From NCBI GenBank assembly GCA_003552425.1, contig PUMC01000016.1, forward strand, positions 1-11,895: a DNA stretch of 11,895 bases, written 5' to 3'. This document shows, one piece after another, positions 1 to 6,846 of the stretch. The stretch's first letter is position 1; every line of letters begins with the position of its first letter. The notes below the pieces were generated by a model that saw only the letters and a list, made by a program, of their open reading frames with translations, did no database searches and was not told the origin of the DNA. The stretch is from Candidatus Acetothermia bacterium (lineage in GTDB: Bacteria > Bipolaricaulota > Bipolaricaulia > Bipolaricaulales > Bipolaricaulaceae). Both the position numbers and the translations under genes were made by a program.

Positions 1-1
1 C

Positions 2-3000
2 GTGGCGGAGCATGCCGAAGGTCTGATCGCCCTGTCGGCCTGTGAGTCCGGACAGGTTCAACGCCGGTTGCGCCAGGGGCTCGACAAGGCAGCCCAGGCG
101 GCGGGAAGACTGGCGGAGATCTTCCCGGACCGCTTCTACCTCGAACTCCAGGACCATGGACTGGAACGCAACCGAAAGCTGATCACGGCAGGCGTGGAAC
201 TGGCGCGACGACTAGACCTGCCTTACGTAGCCACTTCCGATGTCCACTATCTCGATGCCCAGGATGCCGAAGCCCATCGGGTGTTGATCAACATCCAAGG
301 GGGCAAGCGGCTGGACGAGGAGGGCGCACGGTCGCTCGACGGCGATGGCTACCACTTCCTCACGGAGCAGGAAATCAGGGAGCGGTTCCGGGAGCTTCCC
401 GAAGCGGTGGACCGAACGGTCGAGGTCGCCGAACGGATCGGCTTCGAACTGGAGCTTGGGAGCCGGTGGCTTCCGAGGTTCCAGGTTCCCGCAGGGTACC
501 CGGACGCCCAGAGCTATCTCGACCACCGCGCCCGAGAGGGGGTGCGCAGGAGGCACGGAGACACGCTACCCGCCGAGGTTGAGGAACGCCTCGCCTACGA
601 ACTGTCGGTCATCGAGCGCAAAGAGCTCGGAGCGTACTTCCTCATCGTGGCCGACTTCGTCGACCATGCGCGGCAGCAGGAGATCCCCGTGGGTCCCGGC
701 AGAGGATCGGCCGCGGGATCGTTGGTGGCCTATGCACTGGGGATCACCGAGGTGGATCCCTTGGAGTACGGCATTCTGTTCGAACGCTTCCTGAACCCTG
801 ACCGCGTCAGCCTCCCGGATATCGACATCGACTTCTGCATACGTGGCCGTGACGACGTGATCCGCTACGCGGCCGAGAAGTACGGCCGCGACCACGTGGC
901 ACAGATCGGTACGTTCGACCGGATGGCCTCACGGTCCGTCCTCCGTGATGTGTCCCGTGTCCTGGGTGTTCCCTATGAACGGGCCGACCGCATCGCAAAG
1001 CTGGTCCCCTTCGGGATGCCTTTGGAGCGTGCGCTGGAGCAAGTTCCGGAGCTCAGGACGGCCAGCGAGGAAGACGATACTGCGAGGCGTATGTTCAGCA
1101 TCGCCCGTAAGCTCGAGGGCATCCTCCGCAACGCGTCGACACACGCCGCCGGTGTGGTGATCACGCCCGAGCCTCTGGAGCGCTTCGTTCCGCTGCTAAG
1201 GCTGACCGACGGTGAGTTCGTCACCCAGCTCGACATGCATGACCTGGAGGACCTGGGCCTTTTGAAGATGGATTTCCTCGGCCTCAGGAATCTCACCATG
1301 CTCGATGATGCGCGCAGGTGGGTAGCAACCCGCAAAGGGGAACCACCGGAGCTACGTGCGATCCCCCTCGACGATCCGGAGACGTTCGCCCTCATCCGTG
1401 AGGCGAACACCAGCGGCGTCTTCCAGCTCGAGTCGCCGGGAATTCGCGCGCTCGTCCGGAGGCTTGAGCCCAGTGAGTTCCGTGATCTCATCGCCATCCT
1501 CGCTCTCTACCGTCCGGGCCCCCTCGAGTCGGGGATGGTAGAGGACTACATCGAGCGTAAGCACGGTCGACAGCCTCCCACGCCGCCGCACCCGTCGGTG
1601 GAGGAGATCCTCAAGGAGACGCATGGGCTCCCGATCTACCAGGACCAGGTCATGCTCATGGCCCAGCGGGTAGCGGGGTTCTCGCTGGCTGAGGCCGACC
1701 TTCTGCGCAAGGCGATGGGCAAGAAGAAACCAGAGGTCATGGCGAAGATGGAGGCCCGCTTCGCCGAAGGATGTGTGGCCAATGGGCTCGACGCGGAGGA
1801 AGCACGCGCGCTGTTCAGCCATACGGAGAAGTTTGCCGGCTACGGGTTCGTCAAGGCCCACGCCACCGCCTATGCCTTCATCACGTTCTGGACAGCGTAC
1901 TTCAAGGCACACTACCCAACGGAGTTCATGGCTGCGTTGCTGTCGAGCGTGCTGGGGAACACCGACAAGCTCGTCTCCTATATCGGCGATTGCCGGGACA
2001 TGGGCATCGAGGTCCTGCCGCCGGACGTAAACGAGTCCGAGGTGGACTTCACGCCGGTGGGAGAAGGAAGGATCCGCTTCGGCCTCGGGGCCATCAAGCA
2101 CGTAGGACGCTCCGCGGTAGAGGCCCTGCTCGAGGCACGGGGGGATGGGTTCGAGAGCTTCTTCGACCTGGCGCGACAGGTTGACCCTGATCGGGTAGGC
2201 CGGGAAACCCTGGAGTGCTTGATCAAGTCCGGAGCCATGGATGGGTTCGGTGTGCCGCGAAAGGCACTCCTCGCCCAGGTGGAAGAGGGAATCCGGCTGG
2301 CACAGATCGCCCGCCGTGAGCGCCTGAGCGGGCAGCAGTCGTTCTTCGAGACGGAGGAACTCGTACCCTCGGCCCCGGTCGATGCCCAGGAGTTCTCCAA
2401 GCGAGATGTTCTGCAGTTCGAACGCGAGCTTCTGGGCCTATACCTCTCAGGACACCCGCTCGATGTCTACCGCGAGAAGTTGCAGGCGGCAGGGACCATC
2501 CCGTTGGCCGAAGCCCAAGACCGCCGCGGAACGTTCGGCGTGGCGGGGCAGGTGCGGCGCACCAAGGTCATCGCCATCTCCGGCGGCGGGAGGATGGCCT
2601 TTGTCACCCTGCAAGACCGAAGCGGAGAACTGGAGTTCGTGGTTCCCAAGCACCTGTTCGAGCAGTCACCGGTCCACTACGCTGACGATGTGCTCCTGTT
2701 CGTGAAGGTTCGCGCCGCCGAGCGCAACGGGACACGCCGCTTCACCGCAGTGCGCGTGGAACCGTTGGAGGACATACCCGAACAGTGCCTGACATCCTGT
2801 ACCATCGATCTTCCCGCCGAGCTGGCCGAACGGCCAACCCTGGAACGCCTGGCCGAACTCTTGGCCGAACACCCCGGACCGCTGCCCACCCAAGTGCGCG
2901 TCTGGAGCAACGGCCGCGCACTCACGGTGATGGCCAGTCCCCGCTACGGGGTACGGCAATGTGCTGAACTCGCCGATGAGCTCGCCAAGCTAGGTCCCGA

Positions 3001-3022
3001 AGTCCAGTTGAGCTGGCAATGA
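2..3022 (+). CDS. dnaE: DNA polymerase III alpha subunit, 5' end cut by window
   Basis: This is the replicative polymerase that extends DNA in the Pol III holoenzyme. The visible 1006 residues begin inside the N-terminal PHP domain. By comparison with E. coli DnaE about 125 residues lie upstream of the window, so the GTG at base 2 is not the true start. The PHP part keeps the stretch SDVHYLD (Asp and His of the metal site), suggesting an intact metal centre. The palm follows, with GPGRGSAAGS and PDIDIDF (D275 and D277 match the E. coli D401/D403 catalytic pair) and a third carboxylate in KMDFLGLR (D424). Next come the helix-hairpin-helix region, a probable clamp-binding motif QQSFF (778-782), and a C-terminal OB fold (about 840-930, with FVTLQDRSGELEFVV). 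The frame is unbroken and no intein is visible. Its stop overlaps the start of the next gene by four bases, so the two are probably co-transcribed. Confidence 0.97.
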   Translation: MAEHAEGLIALSACESGQVQRRLRQGLDKAAQAAGRLAEIFPDRFYLELQDHGLERNRKLITAGVELARRLDLPYVATSDVHYLDAQDAEAHRVLINIQGGKRLDEEGARSLDGDGYHFLTEQEIRERFRELPEAVDRTVEVAERIGFELELGSRWLPRFQVPAGYPDAQSYLDHRAREGVRRRHGDTLPAEVEERLAYELSVIERKELGAYFLIVADFVDHARQQEIPVGPGRGSAAGSLVAYALGITEVDPLEYGILFERFLNPDRVSLPDIDIDFCIRGRDDVIRYAAEKYGRDHVAQIGTFDRMASRSVLRDVSRVLGVPYERADRIAKLVPFGMPLERALEQVPELRTASEEDDTARRMFSIARKLEGILRNASTHAAGVVITPEPLERFVPLLRLTDGEFVTQLDMHDLEDLGLLKMDFLGLRNLTMLDDARRWVATRKGEPPELRAIPLDDPETFALIREANTSGVFQLESPGIRALVRRLEPSEFRDLIAILALYRPGPLESGMVEDYIERKHGRQPPTPPHPSVEEILKETHGLPIYQDQVMLMAQRVAGFSLAEADLLRKAMGKKKPEVMAKMEARFAEGCVANGLDAEEARALFSHTEKFAGYGFVKAHATAYAFITFWTAYFKAHYPTEFMAALLSSVLGNTDKLVSYIGDCRDMGIEVLPPDVNESEVDFTPVGEGRIRFGLGAIKHVGRSAVEALLEARGDGFESFFDLARQVDPDRVGRETLECLIKSGAMDGFGVPRKALLAQVEEGIRLAQIARRERLSGQQSFFETEELVPSAPVDAQEFSKRDVLQFERELLGLYLSGHPLDVYREKLQAAGTIPLAEAQDRRGTFGVAGQVRRTKVIAISGGGRMAFVTLQDRSGELEFVVPKHLFEQSPVHYADDVLLFVKVRAAERNGTRRFTAVRVEPLEDIPEQCLTSCTIDLPAELAERPTLERLAELLAEHPGPLPTQVRVWSNGRALTVMASPRYGVRQCAELADELAKLGPEVQLSWQ

Positions 3023-4350
3023 AGATCCCCCCAGCCCTCCGTCTCCTGCTCCCAGGAATCGGCGTGAAGCGGTGGATGGCTCTGTCGCTCGGGTGTACAG
3101 CCCTCATCGTGTTCGGGGCCCTGTGGCTCGTGGGCATTGACGGAATGCGTACCCTGTACGGACTCCTGCTGCAGCACTTCCCGTTCCTGTGGCGCCCCCT
3201 CATCGGAGGACTCGCCCTGGCTCTGGGGATCGGTGGGGCGGCATTCGGCATGGCCATGGCGGTGCGCTCGATCACCGAGGCCTTCTCCTCTCAGAGGGCT
3301 GGTTCGCTGACACAGGCACTGTACGAAGCCCGGGTGCTCCCCGCCGCCCCGCGCGTGGTGGCTGTGGGCGGGGGAACGGGCCTCCCTTCACTCCTCCGGG
3401 GGCTCAAGACACACACCGCCAACCTCACTGCCGTGGTCACGGTGATGGACAGCGGAGGCAGTTCCGGGCGGCTGCGTGTGGAGCTCGATGTCCTTCCTCC
3501 GGGGGATGTCCGCAACTGCCTCCTGGCGCTGGCCGAAGACGAAGAGCGCATGGAACGGCTGTTTCAGTTCCGCTTTCATTCCGGGGAAGGACTCACAGGC
3601 CATTCGCTGGGAAATCTCCTGTTGGCCGGGCTGGACCAGCTGCTGGGGGGCCTCGATCGGGCCGTTGAGGAGTCCAGCTATCTCCTGAGCGTTCGCGGGC
3701 AGGTGCTACCAGCCACGCTGGACAGGGCCAACCTCGTCGCCCGAATGGAGGACGGGATGGAGGTCGAGGGGGAAGCCGCCATCGCTGACGATCCACGCCG
3801 CATTGCGCGCGTGGGATTGAACGCACCGGCCCGTCCCTATGGACCTGTGCTTCAGGCCATCCATGACGCGGAGCTGATCGCCCTCGGACCGGGAAGCTTG
3901 TTTACAAGCATCATCCCAAGTCTTCTGGTGAACGGGATCACCGATGCGATTCTCCAATCCCCTGCGGAGCGCTTGCTGATCATGAACCTCATGACGCAAC
4001 CGGGTGAGACCGATGGGTACACCGCACACGATCACCTGCGCGTCCTCAGTGAGTACATCGACATCCGGCGTTTCCACGCCGTGCTCGTCAACAACCGTCC
4101 ACCACCTGAAGAACTCCTCACCCGCTACCGCGAGGAAGGAAGCATCCCCGTGAAGGACGATCTCCAGGGGAGCAAGGCCTACGGGTTGCGGGTGATCCGT
4201 GCTCCCTTGCTCGCCACCACACAAGTAGCCGGTAAGCAAACCGTGAAGCACGATGCAAAGGCGCTCGCACAACTGCTCGCTGGCCACACACAGTGCTTCC
4301 GCCGTTCCTGGACCCGGTGGTTCATCCCGGCGAAAGGCCTCCGCGGCTAA
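3019..4350 (+). CDS. yvcK: YvcK/CofD-family protein (gluconeogenesis factor type) with N-terminal membrane anchor
   Basis: The gene encodes 443 residues. The core from about residue 111 is typical of the YvcK/CofD-like family: VVAVGGGTGL (113-122), TVMDSGGSSGRLR (141-153), PPGDVRNCLLAL (160-171), GHSLGNLLLAGL (194-205) and ALGPGSLFTSIIPSLL (288-303). In Bacillus and Mycobacterium, YvcK binds UDP-sugars and affects cell-wall metabolism and growth on gluconeogenic carbon; no enzyme activity is firmly established. B. subtilis YvcK lacks the first ~110 residues seen here, which hold two hydrophobic segments (about 20-40 and 60-85) that look like transmembrane helices, so the core is probably tethered to the membrane. 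The ATG overlaps the dnaE TGA (ATGA) with no strong Shine-Dalgarno site, suggesting translational coupling. The TAA overlaps the stop of the convergent rtcB gene. Its role in this organism is inferred from family only. Confidence 0.9.
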   Translation: MKIPPALRLLLPGIGVKRWMALSLGCTALIVFGALWLVGIDGMRTLYGLLLQHFPFLWRPLIGGLALALGIGGAAFGMAMAVRSITEAFSSQRAGSLTQALYEARVLPAAPRVVAVGGGTGLPSLLRGLKTHTANLTAVVTVMDSGGSSGRLRVELDVLPPGDVRNCLLALAEDEERMERLFQFRFHSGEGLTGHSLGNLLLAGLDQLLGGLDRAVEESSYLLSVRGQVLPATLDRANLVARMEDGMEVEGEAAIADDPRRIARVGLNAPARPYGPVLQAIHDAELIALGPGSLFTSIIPSLLVNGITDAILQSPAERLLIMNLMTQPGETDGYTAHDHLRVLSEYIDIRRFHAVLVNNRPPPEELLTRYREEGSIPVKDDLQGSKAYGLRVIRAPLLATTQVAGKQTVKHDAKALAQLLAGHTQCFRRSWTRWFIPAKGLRG

Positions 4351-5795
4351 CCTTTCACGCACACCAACGGCATCACCTTGGCCACCAGCGCGTTCAGCCC
4401 GGAACCCGTTGCCGCTTCGATGACAAGCTCCACGTCCTTGTACGCACCAGGGGCCTCCTCGGCGACTCCCCGCGCCGAATGTGCCCGTATCTCAATGCCC
4501 TTGCCGGCAAGGTCCTTGAGCACCTTATCGCCATGCCACGTGCGCTTGGCCTTGGACCGGGAGAGCGCGCGTCCTGCTCCGTGGATCCCCGAGCCGAACG
4601 CCTCGCTCATCCCCCGCTCGGTGCCCCGCAGGATGTAGGATGCCGTACCCATGGTGCCGCCGACGAACACAGGATGTCCTACATCGCGATACGGTTCAGG
4701 GTTCTCCGGTCTTCCCGGTCCGAAGGCCCTGGTGGATCCCTTCCGGTGAACGAGGAGTTCACGTTCCTTTCCGTCCACCTGATGGCGTTCGCGCTTCACG
4801 TTGTTGTGTCCCACGTCGTACAGCGTTCGTATCCGCTCCGGGGCAAGCGAGAACATGGGCGCAATCGCTTCCCGGACAAGGTGGGCGATCACCTGACGGT
4901 TGGCGAATGCGCAGTTCACCCCAGCAGCAACCGCCGACAGATACCGCTGCCCTTCAGGGGAACGAATCGGAGCACACACAAGCTCACGTTCGCGAATGGG
5001 GATCGCGTACTTCCTGCTCGCCCGCTCCAGCTCTTGGAGGTAGTCCTGGCCGACCTGATGGCCGAGGGCCCGCGAGCCGCAGTGAATGGCGACCAGGATC
5101 TGGCCCTGTTCGATACCGTAAGCGGCGGCAGCGGCACGATCGCTGATTTCGACCACTTCCTGCACCTCGAGGTAGTGGTTTCCCGATCCCAGCGTCCCCA
5201 CTTGTCGGAACTGCCGTTGCTTGGCCTTGAGGGACACGGCAGCTGGGTCCGCGTCGGCCATGCACCCCTCTTCCTCCGTGAACCGGAGGTCGTCCGGGAC
5301 CCCGAACCCCTTGCCCACCGCGTACCGTGCTCCCTTGACCAGGACCTCATCGATGCTGTTGAAAGAGAGCCGCAGCTTCCCCTCGGATCCCAACCCAGCC
5401 GGAACACCGCCGAACAGCCGATCCGCGAGTTCCTCCTTTCGGGGACCGACCTCCTCTGCACGCAGCGGTGTGGCGAGCACCCGTACACCGCAGTTGATGT
5501 CGAATCCCACGCCCCCCATGGCCACGACGCCGTCGTGAACATCGAACGCGCCCACCCCGCCAATGGGAAACCCGTAACCGGGGTGGATGTCCGCCATCGC
5601 GACCGAGGCTTTGACGATTCCGGGAAGACACGCGACGTTTCTCACCTGTTCCAGCGCGTTCCACTCCTGCCCCCCGCGAGCCTCCTCAAGCAGAGGGCGC
5701 AGCAGATCCTCTGAGGCGAAGATACGTCCAGGAACGCGCATATCACCCGCCTGGGGAAGCTCCCACACGAAGTCGTCCAGCTTCCTGAGTTCCAC
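4347..5795 (-). CDS. rtcB: RNA-splicing ligase RtcB
   Basis: RtcB joins RNA with a 2',3'-cyclic phosphate or 3'-phosphate end to RNA with a 5'-OH, using GTP and Mn2+. It serves tRNA splicing or RNA repair. The protein is 482 residues, usual for the family. Diagnostic motifs are DIHPGYGFPIGGVGAFD (69-85), GVGFDINCGVR (D99 and C102, metal ligands), GSGNHYLE (N206, H207), IHCGSRALGHQ (H238), YDVGHNN (H330) and GSGIHGAGRALSR (H405, the histidine guanylylated during catalysis). All expected metal and nucleophile residues are present. The frame stays open further upstream to 6041, but I chose the GTG at 5793-5795: it follows an AAGGGGGT ribosome site by five bases, begins the family-type N-terminus MELRKLDDFVWELP, and lies 11 bases after the archease stop. 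It is the last gene of the thpR-archease-rtcB operon. Confidence 0.96.
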   Translation of the reverse strand: MELRKLDDFVWELPQAGDMRVPGRIFASEDLLRPLLEEARGGQEWNALEQVRNVACLPGIVKASVAMADIHPGYGFPIGGVGAFDVHDGVVAMGGVGFDINCGVRVLATPLRAEEVGPRKEELADRLFGGVPAGLGSEGKLRLSFNSIDEVLVKGARYAVGKGFGVPDDLRFTEEEGCMADADPAAVSLKAKQRQFRQVGTLGSGNHYLEVQEVVEISDRAAAAAYGIEQGQILVAIHCGSRALGHQVGQDYLQELERASRKYAIPIRERELVCAPIRSPEGQRYLSAVAAGVNCAFANRQVIAHLVREAIAPMFSLAPERIRTLYDVGHNNVKRERHQVDGKERELLVHRKGSTRAFGPGRPENPEPYRDVGHPVFVGGTMGTASYILRGTERGMSEAFGSGIHGAGRALSRSKAKRTWHGDKVLKDLAGKGIEIRAHSARGVAEEAPGAYKDVELVIEAATGSGLNALVAKVMPLVCVKG

Positions 5796-5800
5796 TTGAC

Positions 5801-5808
5801 ACCCCCTT
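5801..5808 (-). promoter_or_regulatory. Ribosome binding site of rtcB
   Basis: On the minus strand this reads AAGGGGGT and ends five bases before the GTG start at 5795. It overlaps the TAA stop of archease (5807-5809), so termination of archease and initiation of rtcB are adjacent. This site is what fixes the rtcB start over the longer open frame that runs back to 6041. Confidence 0.8.
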
Positions 5809-6229
5809 AAAGATCCAACACGCACTGTGCAACGGCCTGATCGCTCGTGTAGGCCACCCGCACACCATAGTACGTGGCAGCCTTCACCTCCACCCCGGGT
5901 TGGTGGCGGCGCACATCGAGCGGTTCGCCGTGGGCCTGTCCCCGCAACGCCCATCCTCCATCTCCTTGGGTGACGGTGGCGGAGAAACGTGAGAAGACCA
6001 GTCCCTCGATGTCCTTCTGCGCGAGGAGTTCTCCCAGCCACGCGACGAGCAGCCCCTCCAGGGTGTCCGCCGTGAGGTCGACCTGTACCCCACGCACTGG
6101 GGCAACCGCCCGCAGGTCGATCATCAGGGAGAACATGCCCCGTGCAGCCTCGGCAAACGCGGCACCAAGGTCCGGTCCGGTTCCTCGGACACCCACATCC
6201 GCCGTATGCTCAAGGATCTCATAGCCCAT
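5807..6229 (-). CDS. Archease (RtcB-activating protein)
   Basis: Archease speeds up RtcB guanylylation and lets the ligase turn over repeatedly; it binds metal and works together with RtcB. The protein is 140 residues, the normal length. It shows the N-terminal archease signature YEILEHTADVGVRG (3-16), with conserved aspartate D11, a middle segment typical of the family (LLVAWLGELLA), the C-terminal VKAATYYGVRV segment, and the penultimate aspartate (D139 in CVLDL) that is common at the archease C-terminus. The ATG at 6227-6229 is preceded by GAGGG seven bases upstream, inside the end of thpR, and begins only 3 bases after the thpR stop. It lies 11 bases before rtcB. The tight gene order directly supports joint function with the ligase. 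Confidence 0.95.
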   Translation of the reverse strand: MGYEILEHTADVGVRGTGPDLGAAFAEAARGMFSLMIDLRAVAPVRGVQVDLTADTLEGLLVAWLGELLAQKDIEGLVFSRFSATVTQGDGGWALRGQAHGEPLDVRRHQPGVEVKAATYYGVRVAYTSDQAVAQCVLDL

Positions 6230-6232
6230 GCT

Positions 6233-6781
6233 TCAACCCTCGATAGGGAGGTGCGTGACGGGTGTGTAGATGGGTCCTTGGGGACGGAGCTCCGAACGCA
6301 TGAGCACGATCTCCCTCACGGGGACGACCAGCGGCCCGCCCTCCAGCGGTGCCACGACATCGGTCACATCCTTGGGTGTCCTGAACCGGGCCAACGTCAC
6401 GTGGGGATGCGCGCTCCGTCGCTCGGGAGGGATGCCTGCAGCCTGTACCGCTTCCTCGAGGAGCGCAGCGAGTGCCTCAAACCGCCCGTCGGAACCAGGG
6501 GGACCGGCCCACAGCACACGCCCGCGCTCGGGATGAGGGAAAGCCCCGAGCGTGGAGAGCTCCAGGGCAAACGGTTGGGTGACCGCAGCAACCTCCATCG
6601 CACCCTCCTTCACGGCTTGCGCCGTCTCCTCCCCAACTTCACCGAGAAACCGTAGCGTCACGTGAAGGTTGTCCGCGGGAACCCATTTGGCCGCCGCCAA
6701 CCGGCGGCGCAACCTTCGGGACACGTCGCTCAACGCAGCGCGGACGTCATCTGGAAGCTCAACGCAGAAGAAGGCTCGCAT
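6233..6781 (-). CDS. thpR: RNA 2',3'-cyclic phosphodiesterase (ThpR / LigT, 2'-5' RNA ligase family)
   Basis: This family of the 2H phosphoesterases opens RNA 2',3'-cyclic phosphates to 2'-phosphates and was first described as a 2'-5' RNA ligase. The protein is 182 residues, a normal length. It has the two HxT(x) catalytic motifs, HVTLRF (H40, T42) and HVTLARF (H127, T129), and the family N-terminus [10 protein letters not shown]. The ATG at 6781 has no Shine-Dalgarno sequence in front of it; instead a TATAAT box lies 8 bases upstream, so the mRNA may be almost leaderless. It is the first gene of a tight operon with archease and rtcB and diverges from the Cdc48-like gene. It shares with RtcB an interest in cyclic-phosphate RNA ends; whether it competes with RtcB or clears unusable ends is unknown. 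Confidence 0.94.
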   Translation of the reverse strand: MRAFFCVELPDDVRAALSDVSRRLRRRLAAAKWVPADNLHVTLRFLGEVGEETAQAVKEGAMEVAAVTQPFALELSTLGAFPHPERGRVLWAGPPGSDGRFEALAALLEEAVQAAGIPPERRSAHPHVTLARFRTPKDVTDVVAPLEGGPLVVPVREIVLMRSELRPQGPIYTPVTHLPIEG

Positions 6782-6789
6782 CGCACCAG

Positions 6790-6795
6790 ATTATA
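6790..6795 (-). promoter_or_regulatory. -10 box (TATAAT) for the thpR-archease-rtcB operon
   Basis: Read on the minus strand the sequence is a perfect consensus TATAAT, separated from the thpR ATG by eight bases. Transcription from it would start at or within a base or two of the ATG. I see no good -35 box 16-18 bases upstream (the spacing falls on CGAGGA or similar) and no TG extension. The short intergenic gap (6782-6846) is shared with the divergent Cdc48-like gene. Confidence 0.6.
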
Positions 6796-6833
6796 GCCGT
6801 TGGCGTAGCCGTTCCTCGGCCCTTACCATTGAT

Positions 6834-6839
6834 GAGGAG
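6834..6839 (+). promoter_or_regulatory. Ribosome binding site of the Cdc48-like gene
   Basis: GAGGAG lies seven bases before the ATG at 6847. It decides the start: the in-frame TTG at 6829 and ATG at 6832 lie upstream of or inside this site and would lack their own ribosome site. Confidence 0.75.
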
Positions 6840-6846
6840 CGTGACA

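Noticed and set aside
4293..5714. A 473-codon open frame on the plus strand antisense to rtcB
   Set aside because: Its translation shows no recognisable family, is rich in His, Arg and Pro as expected for a shadow of a GC-rich gene, and the opposite strand encodes RtcB with every catalytic residue.
5796..6041. Upstream in-frame extension of rtcB (82 extra codons)
   Set aside because: It overlaps the archease gene in another frame, has no homology to RtcB N-termini, and the GTG at 5795 has a strong ribosome site.
6800..6829. Weak plus-strand promoter candidate TTGGCG-N18-TACCAT for the Cdc48-like gene
   Set aside because: Each box matches only 4 of 6, and a start site from it would fall inside the ribosome site. 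The true promoter may overlap the thpR gene, but I cannot locate it.
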